Of a stretch of DNA of 64,000 nucleotides, positions 49,325-58,658 are shown in pieces. The position numbers and the translations under genes are program-made. The notes beneath the pieces were generated by a model. It made no database searches. It was given only the letters and a program-made list of their open reading frames with translations, and was not told where the DNA came from. Source of the stretch: Weeksella virosa DSM 16922. GTDB lineage: Bacteria; Bacteroidota; Bacteroidia; Flavobacteriales; Weeksellaceae. Positions within the stretch are counted from its first letter, which is position 1, and each line of letters begins with the position of its first letter. Location: NCBI RefSeq assembly GCF_000189415.1, contig NC_015144.1, positions 1,183,501-1,247,500 of the forward strand. Direction: 5' to 3'.

Positions 49325-52081
49325 TTAGAAATTATAGTTTATAGACAAACCTAAGTTTGCACCGCTTTTATACGAAACTACTGTGATGTCTTCTTTGGCA
49401 TTTTCTTGTACTCGTTTGAAAGTCTGGTTCAAGATATTTTTTGCGCTGAAGTTAATTCCGATATTATGATTGAGTTTGGTGCGTAATATAAAATCAAGTG
49501 TACCGAAGCCTTTGTCGACCAAATTCCCCATTTGTTCATTGTTTAGGGCGTAAATTCTATCCGAATAATAGGCATAAGCTACCGTAGCTAACACTTGTCC
49601 GCCGTTGTTCCATTTTTTCAGATAAGAAATATCGGCGTTCAAAAGTAGATCAGATGCACCTGCTAAGCTGGCTTTCGGAGTGGTAAGATTTAAATTATAT
49701 ACGCCATTGGTTTCGCGATAAACTTTGTCCTTATCGATTTCTTGATTTGTTTTCATGTAACTCGCGTTGAGGCCTGCCGATAAAGTATTTCCTCCATCCA
49801 TCCCAAAATCAAAAAGATTTTTTCTCAATTCTACTTCTGCTCCAACTACATATCCAAAATCTCCATTGATCCAAGAAATATCATTGGTAGAAGAGGCAAT
49901 AACTACTTCGTTGATCGGGTCTTTGATGTATTTTCCGAATGCAGAAACCGAAATCAATTCGCCTTTATTCGGGAATATTTCCCACTTCAGGTCTACATTA
50001 TAGTTTTGTGATGGGTATAAGTATGGATTACCGTATTTGGTTTGCGTCACATCTTCGTACAAAAACAAGGCTCTTTCTTTGAATTGTGGGAGCGTGTAGG
50101 TTTTGCTCGCAGCAAACCGTAGATTTTGGCGATCATTCAACATGTACTTCAATATGATACTTGGCAAGAAGTAATTCTTTGCTAGTTCATTGGTTTTTTC
50201 AGAGGCATCGAGCTGTGTGCGCCAATCGATTTTTTGTAAAATATTCTCGTAGCGAACACCAATCAAAGCACTCAAACGATCTGTAAAATTATATTCTAAT
50301 GTTGCGTATGCTGCATGCGAATCTTGCTCACCGTTATAGGTTTGTGGAGCCAAAGTTCCGCTATAAGTTGAGGTAGAAAAATATCCGTTATCAAAGTTTG
50401 TTTGGTTAAAGAATGCATCTAAATTATTCGGGTCTACTGGGTTTGCCAATTGAGATGAGATTATTCTGAAGTTGAATTGTCTTGCTTCGAAATCTCTACG
50501 AACAATCTTTCCATTGTATCCAACTCGAACAAAGCCTTTTGCCAATCCATCGGCCGACTCGTTCAGGCGATACGTCATACCAATGTTTCCTACATAGCTA
50601 TCCTCGTTTAGTTTATGGAAATAGCGATGATTATCGGTCGTGGTTACTTGTACCAAGTGGTAATTTTTGGTTTCTTTGTCGTAGCGCATTGTGTTTTGCG
50701 TACGATCTGGTAAATCGCTTTCTACTTTGTTGTAGCCTAAGGCCCAATCGAGCTCTATGCGTTCGCTAAGCTTATTGTTGCCTAAAAGTTGATTCACCAT
50801 TAATTTATTTTGGATATAGGTGTTGCGTTGAATCAAACCATTATCATCTTCTGCCAAGTCGCGAATAAAACCATAATACAAATCTCTAGACTGCTCAGAA
50901 GAGTTGATGTACAGGAAGTTGTATTTTAGGGTATGATGTTGATTGATTTTATAATTCGCATTAAACATTCCCGTTGTGTTGGTTTTGTAAGAATATTTTT
51001 TGTGCGGATTGAATGATTTTAGTCGTGCTCCCAAGCCAGTAGAAGCGTTTACTGTTTGGTCTAATCCTTCGCGGTAATCATAGTCGCTATCAAACTCGGC
51101 AGTAGCAAAAATCCCTAATCTTCCTTCGTGTCCGATGCGGAAAGATTTCCCTGCTGTTAAGCCAAAATTAGGGCCGATTGTAGGCGATTTGGTAGGGTTT
51201 AATTTCGTTTGGAATTGGTAAGAATTCAACGGGTCATTTGGTAATTTTATGTTAGAAAAACCTGTTTTTTTCGGTCCGTTCTGTAACATAAAGTCGGATT
51301 TTCCCACTGCATTCGTGTTGAAGTTGCTTCCTAACGAAACCTGAAACATTCCTTTGTCGGTATAATTTTTAGAAACAATGTCTACGCCTGCACCCGAGAA
51401 ATCGCCCAAGACTTTTGGCGAATAGACTTTGTCTACTGAAAGATACTCGATGATATCGGTGTTGAAAAAACTCAAATCAATATTCTTGTACTCTGGATCG
51501 TTCGATGGCAAAGGCAAGGTGTTTAAAGTGGTCGAAATGTAGCGATCGCCCAAACCACGTACATAGATAGAGTTGGTTCCTTCTAGCTTAGATACACCTG
51601 CAACTTTGGTTAAAGCTGATGCGGCATCGCTCACCCCTTTTCGATCTAATTCTTGCGTACCAATATTGGTGACAATATTTACAGATTTGCGCTGTATGTT
51701 GAGTAATTCGGTTTCGCTCGATCGATTGCGTGTTGCAGTAATCGTAGTCCCTTTCAGGTCGATATTTTGGTTTTCGATATTTTCTTTGGTCAAAACAAAA
51801 TTGATGTCCCTTACATCTTGCCCAAGAATTGTTACGGTCTGGTATACCGATTTATATCCAAAATATTGCACCTCTAGTTCGTGATTACCTTCGGGTAAAA
51901 CAATGCTATACTCTCCGTTCTCGTTGGTATAGAATGTTTCGTCTAATGAAGGAACATAAATTTCTGCTCCTGCTAGAGGATGATTTTCTTGATCATGAAT
52001 TTTTCCTGTGATTGTCTTCTCTGTTTGGGCAAATACCCCAGATGCTACAAGAAGAAATAAGGCAGTTGTTATGCGTTTCAT
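49325..52081 (-). CDS. TonB-dependent outer-membrane receptor with N-terminal carboxypeptidase-regulatory-like domain
   Basis: A 918-aa receptor. Signal peptide 1-19, CarboxypepD_reg-like domain 22-97 (ITGKIHDQENHPLAGAEIYV...VQYFGYKSVYQTV), plug about 125-240 (VSDAASALTKVAGVSKLEG, IYVRGLGDR), then a 22-strand barrel ending in aromatic NYNF. It lacks SusC-type features, and no SusD gene is present; the partner is the beta-helix lipoprotein. Such receptors import siderophores, vitamins or phosphorus- or carbon-containing compounds. The divergent PhoB/PhoR-like pair hints at phosphate control, which is unproven. Confidence 0.9.
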   Translation of the reverse strand: MKRITTALFLLVASGVFAQTEKTITGKIHDQENHPLAGAEIYVPSLDETFYTNENGEYSIVLPEGNHELEVQYFGYKSVYQTVTILGQDVRDINFVLTKENIENQNIDLKGTTITATRNRSSETELLNIQRKSVNIVTNIGTQELDRKGVSDAASALTKVAGVSKLEGTNSIYVRGLGDRYISTTLNTLPLPSNDPEYKNIDLSFFNTDIIEYLSVDKVYSPKVLGDFSGAGVDIVSKNYTDKGMFQVSLGSNFNTNAVGKSDFMLQNGPKKTGFSNIKLPNDPLNSYQFQTKLNPTKSPTIGPNFGLTAGKSFRIGHEGRLGIFATAEFDSDYDYREGLDQTVNASTGLGARLKSFNPHKKYSYKTNTTGMFNANYKINQHHTLKYNFLYINSSEQSRDLYYGFIRDLAEDDNGLIQRNTYIQNKLMVNQLLGNNKLSERIELDWALGYNKVESDLPDRTQNTMRYDKETKNYHLVQVTTTDNHRYFHKLNEDSYVGNIGMTYRLNESADGLAKGFVRVGYNGKIVRRDFEARQFNFRIISSQLANPVDPNNLDAFFNQTNFDNGYFSTSTYSGTLAPQTYNGEQDSHAAYATLEYNFTDRLSALIGVRYENILQKIDWRTQLDASEKTNELAKNYFLPSIILKYMLNDRQNLRFAASKTYTLPQFKERALFLYEDVTQTKYGNPYLYPSQNYNVDLKWEIFPNKGELISVSAFGKYIKDPINEVVIASSTNDISWINGDFGYVVGAEVELRKNLFDFGMDGGNTLSAGLNASYMKTNQEIDKDKVYRETNGVYNLNLTTPKASLAGASDLLLNADISYLKKWNNGGQVLATVAYAYYSDRIYALNNEQMGNLVDKGFGTLDFILRTKLNHNIGINFSAKNILNQTFKRVQENAKEDITVVSYKSGANLGLSINYNF

Positions 52082-52102
52082 TGTGTGTTTAATAATTGAC
52101 TT

Positions 52103-52114
52103 TGCAAATTTGCA
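52103..52114. promoter_or_regulatory. 12-bp palindrome in the receptor/two-component gap
   Basis: Perfect palindrome TGCAAATTTGCA, 22 nt upstream of the receptor ATG. On the minus strand it overlaps a CAAATTTG near-match to the -7 box, so it may be an operator at that promoter. Confidence 0.4.
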
Positions 52115-52237
52115 GGGAAGTTTCCATAATAATTTTTACAGAAAGTAAAGCTTTTGTTAGTGAAACGTTATGAAAGTTTTGTAATTTTAAATCATTGTTA
52201 AGTTTATGAAATTCATATTTATATAGTTTTATTACCT

Positions 52238-52245
52238 TAATTTTA
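52238..52245 (+). promoter_or_regulatory. -7 promoter box (TAATTTTA) of the two-component operon
   Basis: TAnnTTT match with final A, 35 nt before the response regulator ATG. Confidence 0.35.
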
Positions 52246-52279
52246 CGAGCGTTTTACGAAACCGTTAATTCTCTTTATT

Positions 52280-52957
52280 ATGAAACATTATAAGATTTTA
52301 CTGGTAGACGATGAGCCAGATATTTTAGAGTTTGTTACCTACAATTTAGAAAAAGAAGGTTTCGAGGTAGAGACCGCAACAAATGGATTAGAGGGGATAA
52401 AAAAAGCAAAAGTTTTCAAACCTCATCTTATTCTTATGGATGTAATGATGCCTCAAATGGACGGTGTAGAAGCTTGTGGTGAGTTGAGAAAGCTAGATGC
52501 TTTCAAGGATACACTGATTGTGTTCTTATCGGCTCGTGGCGAAGATTTCTCTCAATTAGCTGCGTATGATGCTGGTGCAAATGACTATATCGTGAAACCG
52601 ATCAAACCAAAAATATTGGTAAGTAAATTGAAAGCTTTACTAAAAATAAAACAACAAGATGAAGAAGTAGCGGATATTATTCGGCTAAAAGACTTTACGA
52701 TCAATCGAGAAACATACAAAGTTACTTTCAAAGGAGAAGATTTTACTTTGCCTAGAAAAGAATTCGAACTTATTGCTTTGTTGGGCTCAAATCCCGAGAG
52801 AGTTTTCAAACGAGAAGAAATCCTTGATAAAGTTTGGGGTAATGAAGTAGTAGTTGGCGGTAGAACTATTGATGTACATGTGCGTAAATTAAGAGAAAAA
52901 TTCGGGAATGATCGCTTTTCAACCATTAAAGGTATTGGGTATAAAATGAATGATTAA
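52280..52957 (+). CDS. OmpR/PhoB-family response regulator
   Basis: A 225-aa regulator. The receiver domain (2-118) has the acidic pair D10 D11, the phospho-acceptor D54 in LMDVMMPQMDG and the conserved Lys of IVKPIKP. The winged-helix DNA-binding domain (about 130-222) ends RTIDVHVRKLREKFGNDRFSTIKGIGYKM. Sequence and pairing resemble PhoB of Bacteroidota. The stop and the kinase start overlap as TAATG. Its nearest divergent target is the TonB-dependent receptor operon. Confidence 0.93.
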   Translation: MKHYKILLVDDEPDILEFVTYNLEKEGFEVETATNGLEGIKKAKVFKPHLILMDVMMPQMDGVEACGELRKLDAFKDTLIVFLSARGEDFSQLAAYDAGANDYIVKPIKPKILVSKLKALLKIKQQDEEVADIIRLKDFTINRETYKVTFKGEDFTLPRKEFELIALLGSNPERVFKREEILDKVWGNEVVVGGRTIDVHVRKLREKFGNDRFSTIKGIGYKMND

Positions 52958-53988
52958 TGGCCAAATCCCTTAAAAAGATGCATAGTTTTGGGTGGGGTTT
53001 TTTTGCTACACTAATTGTCTATGTACTTATGTTTGTTTTGTATTATGTTTGGTTCCAGAATTTTGCTGTTTTATATCAATACAAAGCTTTTCTTTTCGTT
53101 ACATTTTTGGTTAGTACTTTGATACTGACAATTATTATTCATTTCAATAATAAACGACAAAGGCGAACAGATTTGCGTCAGTTTTCGTCTATTCTACCTG
53201 TTTTGGATGGCGAAGAAACTTTGGATTTTGAAGATATCTCGCAGAAATTTACAACCATTACAGAAGATCAAACCAAAGAAATCGATATCCTAATCGAACG
53301 AGAAAATTACCGAAGAGAGTTTTTAGGAAATATATCACACGAGCTGAAAACACCGCTATTTTCGGTACAAGGCTATTTGTTGACGTTGATAGAAGGAGGA
53401 GTAGAAGATGAAAAAATTAGAGATAAATACCTCAATAGGATTAATAAGTCGGTAGATCGATTGATTTATTTGGTAAAAGATTTAGATATGATCACCGAGC
53501 TCGAACGAGAAAAAATAAAACTTCATCAAACAACCTTCAACCTTACTGCACTAGTACAAGAATCTATAGACTTGCTAGAGATAAAAGCAGTAAATAAGAA
53601 TATCGATTTGTATATAAAGCAACCAGTGAATCCTAACTTGCGTGTAAAAGGAGATTTAGAAAAAATACAGCAAGTACTGATCAATCTTATAGCAAATGCA
53701 ATCAATTATTCGGATGAAGGTACCAAAGTTAGTATACAATTAGAAAGACAAGAAGACAAAGTGAAAGTCGCAGTAAAAGACGAAGGTGTTGGCATCAAAG
53801 AGTCGGATATAGAGCGTATTTTCGAGCGTTTTTATCGGGTAGAAAAAAGTAGAAGTAGAAACAATGGTGGCTCGGGCTTAGGCTTAGCAATCGTAAAACA
53901 TATTCTCGAAGCTCATCAACAAAAAATAACCGTAAAAAGTAAACCTGGGCAAGGTTCGGTATTTAGTTTTTACTTAGAAGCGGTATAA
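52957..53988 (+). CDS. PhoR-like membrane sensor histidine kinase
   Basis: A 343-aa kinase with two N-terminal membrane helices (about 13-32 and 44-62) and almost no periplasmic loop. A linker with a helical segment follows, then the HisKA box GNISHELKTPLFSVQGYL (H128) and a HATPase_c domain with NLIANAINYSDEG (N box), KDEGVGIKESD (G1), ERFYRVEKSRSRNNGGSGLGLAIV (F and G2). No PAS domain is seen, and with only a few residues outside the membrane it probably senses through partners. It overlaps the response regulator by 1 nt and meets a minus-strand gene tail to tail with a 19-nt overlap. Confidence 0.93.
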   Translation: MAKSLKKMHSFGWGFFATLIVYVLMFVLYYVWFQNFAVLYQYKAFLFVTFLVSTLILTIIIHFNNKRQRRTDLRQFSSILPVLDGEETLDFEDISQKFTTITEDQTKEIDILIERENYRREFLGNISHELKTPLFSVQGYLLTLIEGGVEDEKIRDKYLNRINKSVDRLIYLVKDLDMITELEREKIKLHQTTFNLTALVQESIDLLEIKAVNKNIDLYIKQPVNPNLRVKGDLEKIQQVLINLIANAINYSDEGTKVSIQLERQEDKVKVAVKDEGVGIKESDIERIFERFYRVEKSRSRNNGGSGLGLAIVKHILEAHQQKITVKSKPGQGSVFSFYLEAV

Positions 53989-54383
53989 TAATCGTATACA
54001 AACTTCAGATGTCTTTTGTTTTTATAGACATGAATTGTGTCGTTGTAGCGGCTTTTCCATAACGTATAAGGCGTACTTAGATTGAGTAACGAGCCTTTTT
54101 TGTTTTCACCATAGAAAAGCTCTTTGTACAAGATGCTATCCTCTTTTATGTATTGATTATCATTAGGATATTCGATTAAAAAGAACTCATCTCTCACATA
54201 AATAGGATCTTTTATTCGAACCATTGAATCGCTTTCTCGATCCCAATTAATGACAATTGGGTTGATTTCAATCTCATAATTCACAAAAATACGGGTATGG
54301 TTCACAATGTATCGAACTGTAATCAGGATGAAAACTAAAATAAATCCTACCGAAAACCAATAAAAAATCTTTCTTTTCAACAT
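53970..54383 (-). CDS. Hypothetical membrane-anchored protein
   Basis: A 137-aa protein starting MLKRKIFYWFSVGFILVFIL, with one N-terminal membrane helix and a beta-rich soluble part, probably periplasmic (VNYEIEINPIVINWDRESD, IYVRDEFFLIEYPND). I do not recognise the family. An upstream ATG at 54398 adds five residues. The reading frame fills a gap that would otherwise be noncoding and has normal composition, which supports it as a real gene. Its 3' end overlaps the histidine kinase gene by 19 nt. Confidence 0.6.
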   Translation of the reverse strand: MLKRKIFYWFSVGFILVFILITVRYIVNHTRIFVNYEIEINPIVINWDRESDSMVRIKDPIYVRDEFFLIEYPNDNQYIKEDSILYKELFYGENKKGSLLNLSTPYTLWKSRYNDTIHVYKNKRHLKFVYDYYTASK

Positions 54384-54452
54384 CTGTAAACTGAGCACTT
54401 AGTTTGGTTTCAAATATCGTTTTTTTAAGTTTTATTTGCTCTATAAATACTG

Positions 54453-54460
54453 TATTTTTG
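54453..54460 (+). promoter_or_regulatory. -7 promoter box (TATTTTTG) of leuS
   Basis: Exact TAnnTTTG match 18 nt before the leuS ATG; it rules out the earlier in-frame start at 54436. Confidence 0.55.
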
Positions 54461-54477
54461 CTAAAATTAAAATAATT

Positions 54478-57333
54478 ATGCAATACAATCCTTCAGAAAT
54501 AGAACCAAAATGGCAGCAGTACTGGTTTGATCACAAAACATTTCAGGCAAAGAATCAGTCGGATAAGACTAAATATTATGTTTTGGATATGTTTCCTTAC
54601 CCTTCCGGAGCAGGTTTGCATGTTGGTCATCCATTAGGGTATATTGCGTCTGATATTTATGCACGCTACAAACGACTAAAAGGCTATAATGTTCTTCACC
54701 CGATGGGCTACGATTCGTTCGGTTTACCAGCCGAGCAATACGCTATACAAACAGGTCAACATCCAGCAATCACAACAATTGTAAATATAGAAGGTGGAGT
54801 AGATAAACAAGGAAACACCATTCCTGGGTACGATAAACAGCTGAAGCGTTTGGGGCTTGGGTATGATTGGGATCGAGAAATTAGAACCTCTAATCCCAAT
54901 TTTTATAAATGGACACAATGGATATTTAATCAGCTTTTTGATAGTTATTACAATCTTTCTACCAATAAAGCAGAATCTATTTGCCGTCTAATCAATGAGT
55001 TTTCTACAAATGGTAACACCCAAATAAATGCAGTTTGTGATGAAGATACGCCACAGTTTTCTGCCGAAGACTGGAAAAACTACACAGAAAAACAACAGCA
55101 AGAAATACTCCTAAAATACCGTCTAACCTTTTTGGCAGAAGCCGAAGTCAATTGGTGTCCAGATTTAGGAACTGTGTTGGCAAATGATGAGGTAATCAAT
55201 GGTTTATCTGAAAGAGGAGGTTTCCCAGTTATCAGAAAAAAAATGACCCAATGGATGATGAGAATCACGGCGTATGCAGATCGCTTATTGACCGATTTGG
55301 ATACCATCGATTGGCCAGAACCTATCAAAGAAGCTCAGCGTAATTGGATAGGAAAATCAAAGGGAGCCTCTGTGCTTTTTTCGATAGAAGGAAACGAAGA
55401 ACAAATAGAAGTTTTTACTACTCGCCCTGATACTATTTTCGGTGTGAGTTATGTAACACTTGCGCCAGAACATCCATTGGTACAAAAAATTACCACTTCG
55501 GATAATAGAAAAAAAGTAGAGGAATATGTAGAACAAACCACAAAACGATCAGAGAGAGAACGTTTATCAGATGTTAAGCACATTAGCGGTGAATTTACAG
55601 GTGCATATGCTATTCATCCTATTACTCAAGAAAAATTGCCTATTTGGATAGGGGATTATGTGTTGGCATCTTACGGGACAGGGGCTGTAATGGCCGTGCC
55701 GGCAGGGGATGATCGTGATTACGCTTTTGCAAAACATTTCGATTTGCCGATTCGTCCAATTTTCGAAAATCATGACCTACAAGAAGCTGCTTTTACAGAG
55801 AAAGGAAACTTCAAACTAATCAACTCAGATTTTTTAGATGGATTAGACTATCCACAAGCTATAGAAAAAATTGTTCATTTTCTAGAGGATAAGAATATCG
55901 GAAAAGGAAAAACAAATTTCCGTTTGAGGGATGCAGTTTTTTCACGTCAACGCTATTGGGGAGAACCAGTACCAGCTTATTTCAAAGATGGTGTTCCGTA
56001 CACTATACCAACCGAAGCTTTACCCGTCATCCTACCAGAAGTTGATGAATATTTACCAACCAAAGAAGGAGAGCCACCATTAGGTCGTGCAACCAAATGG
56101 GCGTTTGATACGCTGAACAAAGAAGTGGTCGAAAACCACTTGATAGATAATAAAACAATTTTCCCAATAGAACTGAATACGATGCCTGGTTGGGCAGGTT
56201 CTTCGTGGTATTGGATGCGGTATATGGATCCCGATAACGAAAATGAGTTTGTGAGCAAAGATGCGGTAGAGTATTGGCAAAATGTAGATCTGTATATCGG
56301 TGGATCCGAGCATGCAACAGGCCATTTATTGTATTCACGTTTTTGGCAAAAATTTATGTTCGATAAAGGATGGGCACCAACCCAAGAATATGCAATGAAG
56401 TTGATCAATCAAGGTATGATTTTAGGGGTTAGTGCTTTTGTATATCGCATACAAGGCAGTAACACTTTTGTCTCATATTCTCTGAAAGATCAATACCAAG
56501 TAACACCTATTCATGTTGATGTAAGCTTACTGAAAGATGGTACAGATGAGTTGGATATAGAAAAATTCTGTACATGGCGAGAAGAGTATCAGGACGCCGA
56601 ATTTATCTTAGAAGAAGAGAAATACATTACAGGACGAGAAGTAGAGAAAATGTCGAAATCGAAGTTTAACGTGCTAAACCCAGATATAATATGTGAGCAG
56701 TATGGAGCCGATTCTCTTCGTTTGTACGAAATGTTTTTAGGACCACTTGAACAATCGAAACCTTGGAACACACAAGGGATCTCGGGAGTACACTCTTTTT
56801 TGAAAAAGTTTTGGCGTTTGTACCATTCGGGAGAAAATGATTCTTTTTATGTTTCAGAGGATGAACCAACCAAAGAAGAATACAAAATTCTGCATCAAGC
56901 CATAAAAAAAGTTGACGAAGATGTTAACAGTTTTTCGTTTAACACATCGGTTTCTACATTTATGATTACTGTGAACGAATTAGGAAAATTAAAAACCAAT
57001 AAAAGAGCAATTCTAGAACCTTTGGCAATAATTTTATCGCCATATGCACCCCATATAGCCGAAGAATTGTGGCACAAACTAGGGTATACTTCGTCAATTG
57101 CACATGCAGATTTCCCGATTTTCGATGAAAAATGGTTGATTGCAGATAGCAAAGAATATCCTGTTTCTTTCAATGGTAAAATGAAATTTTTGCTCGAGCT
57201 TCCTTTGAGTTTGAGTAAGGATGAAATCCAAGAAATAGTGATGAAAGATGCACGCACCCAAAAACAATTGAGAGATCGAACCCCGAAAAAGATCATCATT
57301 GTGCCTGGAAAAATAATCAATATTGTAGGATAA
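54478..57333 (+). CDS. leuS: Leucyl-tRNA synthetase
   Basis: A 951-aa class I aminoacyl-tRNA synthetase. The HIGH motif is HVGH (48-51) in YPSGAGLHVGHPLGY, the CP1 editing domain lies in the 240-440 region (TTRPDTIFGVSYV...GTGAVMAVPAGDDRD), and the KMSKS motif is at 724-728. Insertions near residues 155-210 and before KMSKS (SYSLKDQYQVTPIHVDVSLL) are typical of the Bacteroidota enzymes. The ATG at 54478 follows directly on the promoter box. A terminator lies at 57353-57383. Confidence 0.97.
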   Translation: MQYNPSEIEPKWQQYWFDHKTFQAKNQSDKTKYYVLDMFPYPSGAGLHVGHPLGYIASDIYARYKRLKGYNVLHPMGYDSFGLPAEQYAIQTGQHPAITTIVNIEGGVDKQGNTIPGYDKQLKRLGLGYDWDREIRTSNPNFYKWTQWIFNQLFDSYYNLSTNKAESICRLINEFSTNGNTQINAVCDEDTPQFSAEDWKNYTEKQQQEILLKYRLTFLAEAEVNWCPDLGTVLANDEVINGLSERGGFPVIRKKMTQWMMRITAYADRLLTDLDTIDWPEPIKEAQRNWIGKSKGASVLFSIEGNEEQIEVFTTRPDTIFGVSYVTLAPEHPLVQKITTSDNRKKVEEYVEQTTKRSERERLSDVKHISGEFTGAYAIHPITQEKLPIWIGDYVLASYGTGAVMAVPAGDDRDYAFAKHFDLPIRPIFENHDLQEAAFTEKGNFKLINSDFLDGLDYPQAIEKIVHFLEDKNIGKGKTNFRLRDAVFSRQRYWGEPVPAYFKDGVPYTIPTEALPVILPEVDEYLPTKEGEPPLGRATKWAFDTLNKEVVENHLIDNKTIFPIELNTMPGWAGSSWYWMRYMDPDNENEFVSKDAVEYWQNVDLYIGGSEHATGHLLYSRFWQKFMFDKGWAPTQEYAMKLINQGMILGVSAFVYRIQGSNTFVSYSLKDQYQVTPIHVDVSLLKDGTDELDIEKFCTWREEYQDAEFILEEEKYITGREVEKMSKSKFNVLNPDIICEQYGADSLRLYEMFLGPLEQSKPWNTQGISGVHSFLKKFWRLYHSGENDSFYVSEDEPTKEEYKILHQAIKKVDEDVNSFSFNTSVSTFMITVNELGKLKTNKRAILEPLAIILSPYAPHIAEELWHKLGYTSSIAHADFPIFDEKWLIADSKEYPVSFNGKMKFLLELPLSLSKDEIQEIVMKDARTQKQLRDRTPKKIIIVPGKIINIVG

Positions 57334-57352
57334 TTTACTAGTTTATCAGCCA

Positions 57353-57383
57353 TAAAACGCCGAGTTTTGCTTGGCGTTTTTTC
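57353..57383 (+). terminator. Terminator after leuS
   Basis: Stem AAAACGCC/GGCGTTTT (57354-57361 with 57373-57380) followed by T5 and more T. Confidence 0.8.
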
Positions 57384-57399
57384 TTTCCTAAAAAAGGTT

Positions 57400-57407
57400 T
57401 ATTTTTA
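57400..57407 (+). promoter_or_regulatory. -7 promoter box (TATTTTTA) of the polysaccharide cluster
   Basis: TAnnTTT match with final A, 18 nt before the TTG start at 57426. Confidence 0.35.
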
Positions 57408-57425
57408 CACCTAAAACCCTATGTT

Positions 57426-58658
57426 TTGTACGATAAACTCTGTATTTATACCGAAAAATTAAGTCCAAGAATCGAGTATGTATTCGATTTCTTCAACCAA
57501 ACTTTTTTAGGATTAGAACTAGTTTTCGTACATCAAAAAGAAGAGTTTTTACAAGCCGAAGCTTATAAAATTAATTTTTCTGAACATACTTTTTCTGAGC
57601 TATTTCAGTTGAAAAAAGATAGTTTCCTGCTAGACAATCACATCGATTCTGCAGTAAAATTCTCTGATTTGCATGAGATAGGAAAAGTCTTTTATTGCCT
57701 TTCTAGATACGAAGAATATTTGTTACTCCATGATAGGTTGGATGAGCATCAAAGGTTTTTAGGTTCTGAAGTAGATTATTCTAAACCAATTGTTGATCAA
57801 ATATTATTAAAAATACTAGAAGATTTAATGGCATTTTATCCAAGTATTCGCCCGATTGAAAAATCTTTTGTGCAAATCAATACCCACGATGTAGATTTTG
57901 CTTGGAAATATAAAAACCACTCCTTAGCCAAACAAATAAAAACCTTTTTGAGGGGTTGTTTTTATGGGGATTTTAGATCGATAAAAGAACAGTTCTTCGT
58001 ACTGAATAATTTGCAAAAAGATCCCTACGATCAGTTCGATTACCTAAGAGAAATAGCCGAAAAATATGGACATGATTCTATCTTTTTTTGGCTGTTGGGT
58101 GATACTTCAACCTATGATCATAATCTAAGTTGGCAAAATTTAGCACATCAAAAATTGATTAAACAACAAGCAAGTTGGGCAAAAATAGGGATACATCCAT
58201 CTTATTTATCCAACCGAAATCCAGAAAAAATAAAAGAGGAAATTCAACGATTATCGATTGTTTTGAATCGGAAAATAATTTGTTCTCGACAACATTTCAT
58301 CAAATTACATTTGCCCCAAACCTATAAGAACTTGCTCCAATACGAAGTGGAAGAGGACTATACAATGGGTTTTGCTCATAGGGTGGGATTTCGCGCCGGC
58401 ACTGCACAACCATTTTTTTGGTTCGATTTATCGACGAATTCTATCACAACCCTCAAAATATTTCCGTTTGTTGCAATGGATGTGACCCTGAGAAATTACA
58501 TGAAACTTTCACCAGTAGAGGCTTGTCAATTATTATTGGAGTATAGAGAAAAAGTGAAGACGGTGAATGGGTATTTTATAACATTATTTCATCAGTCGAA
58601 TTTTACCAATGAATGGGAAAAATGGCGAGAAGTTTATGAGCGAATTCAATATGATTAA
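57426..58658 (+). CDS. Polysaccharide deacetylase-like protein (DUF7033 type)
   Basis: A 410-aa protein of the Flavobacteriia group annotated as polysaccharide deacetylase family. The N-terminal half (about 1-140) is the DUF7033-like part. The C-terminal half is an atypical NodB barrel with NTHDVDF (H154, D155, D157 as candidate metal/catalytic residues) and GIHPSY (H257). The classical TFDDG and HxxxH motifs are not kept in standard form. The start is TTG. It is the first gene of a four-gene cluster with two GNAT-like proteins and a second deacetylase. A role in capsule or exopolysaccharide modification is inferred. Confidence 0.75.
   Translation: MYDKLCIYTEKLSPRIEYVFDFFNQTFLGLELVFVHQKEEFLQAEAYKINFSEHTFSELFQLKKDSFLLDNHIDSAVKFSDLHEIGKVFYCLSRYEEYLLLHDRLDEHQRFLGSEVDYSKPIVDQILLKILEDLMAFYPSIRPIEKSFVQINTHDVDFAWKYKNHSLAKQIKTFLRGCFYGDFRSIKEQFFVLNNLQKDPYDQFDYLREIAEKYGHDSIFFWLLGDTSTYDHNLSWQNLAHQKLIKQQASWAKIGIHPSYLSNRNPEKIKEEIQRLSIVLNRKIICSRQHFIKLHLPQTYKNLLQYEVEEDYTMGFAHRVGFRAGTAQPFFWFDLSTNSITTLKIFPFVAMDVTLRNYMKLSPVEACQLLLEYREKVKTVNGYFITLFHQSNFTNEWEKWREVYERIQYD

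Noticed and set aside
54436-54480. Earlier leuS start at 54436
   Set aside because: A clear -7 promoter box (54453-54460) lies downstream of it, and family members begin at the MQYNPSEIEPKW of 54478.
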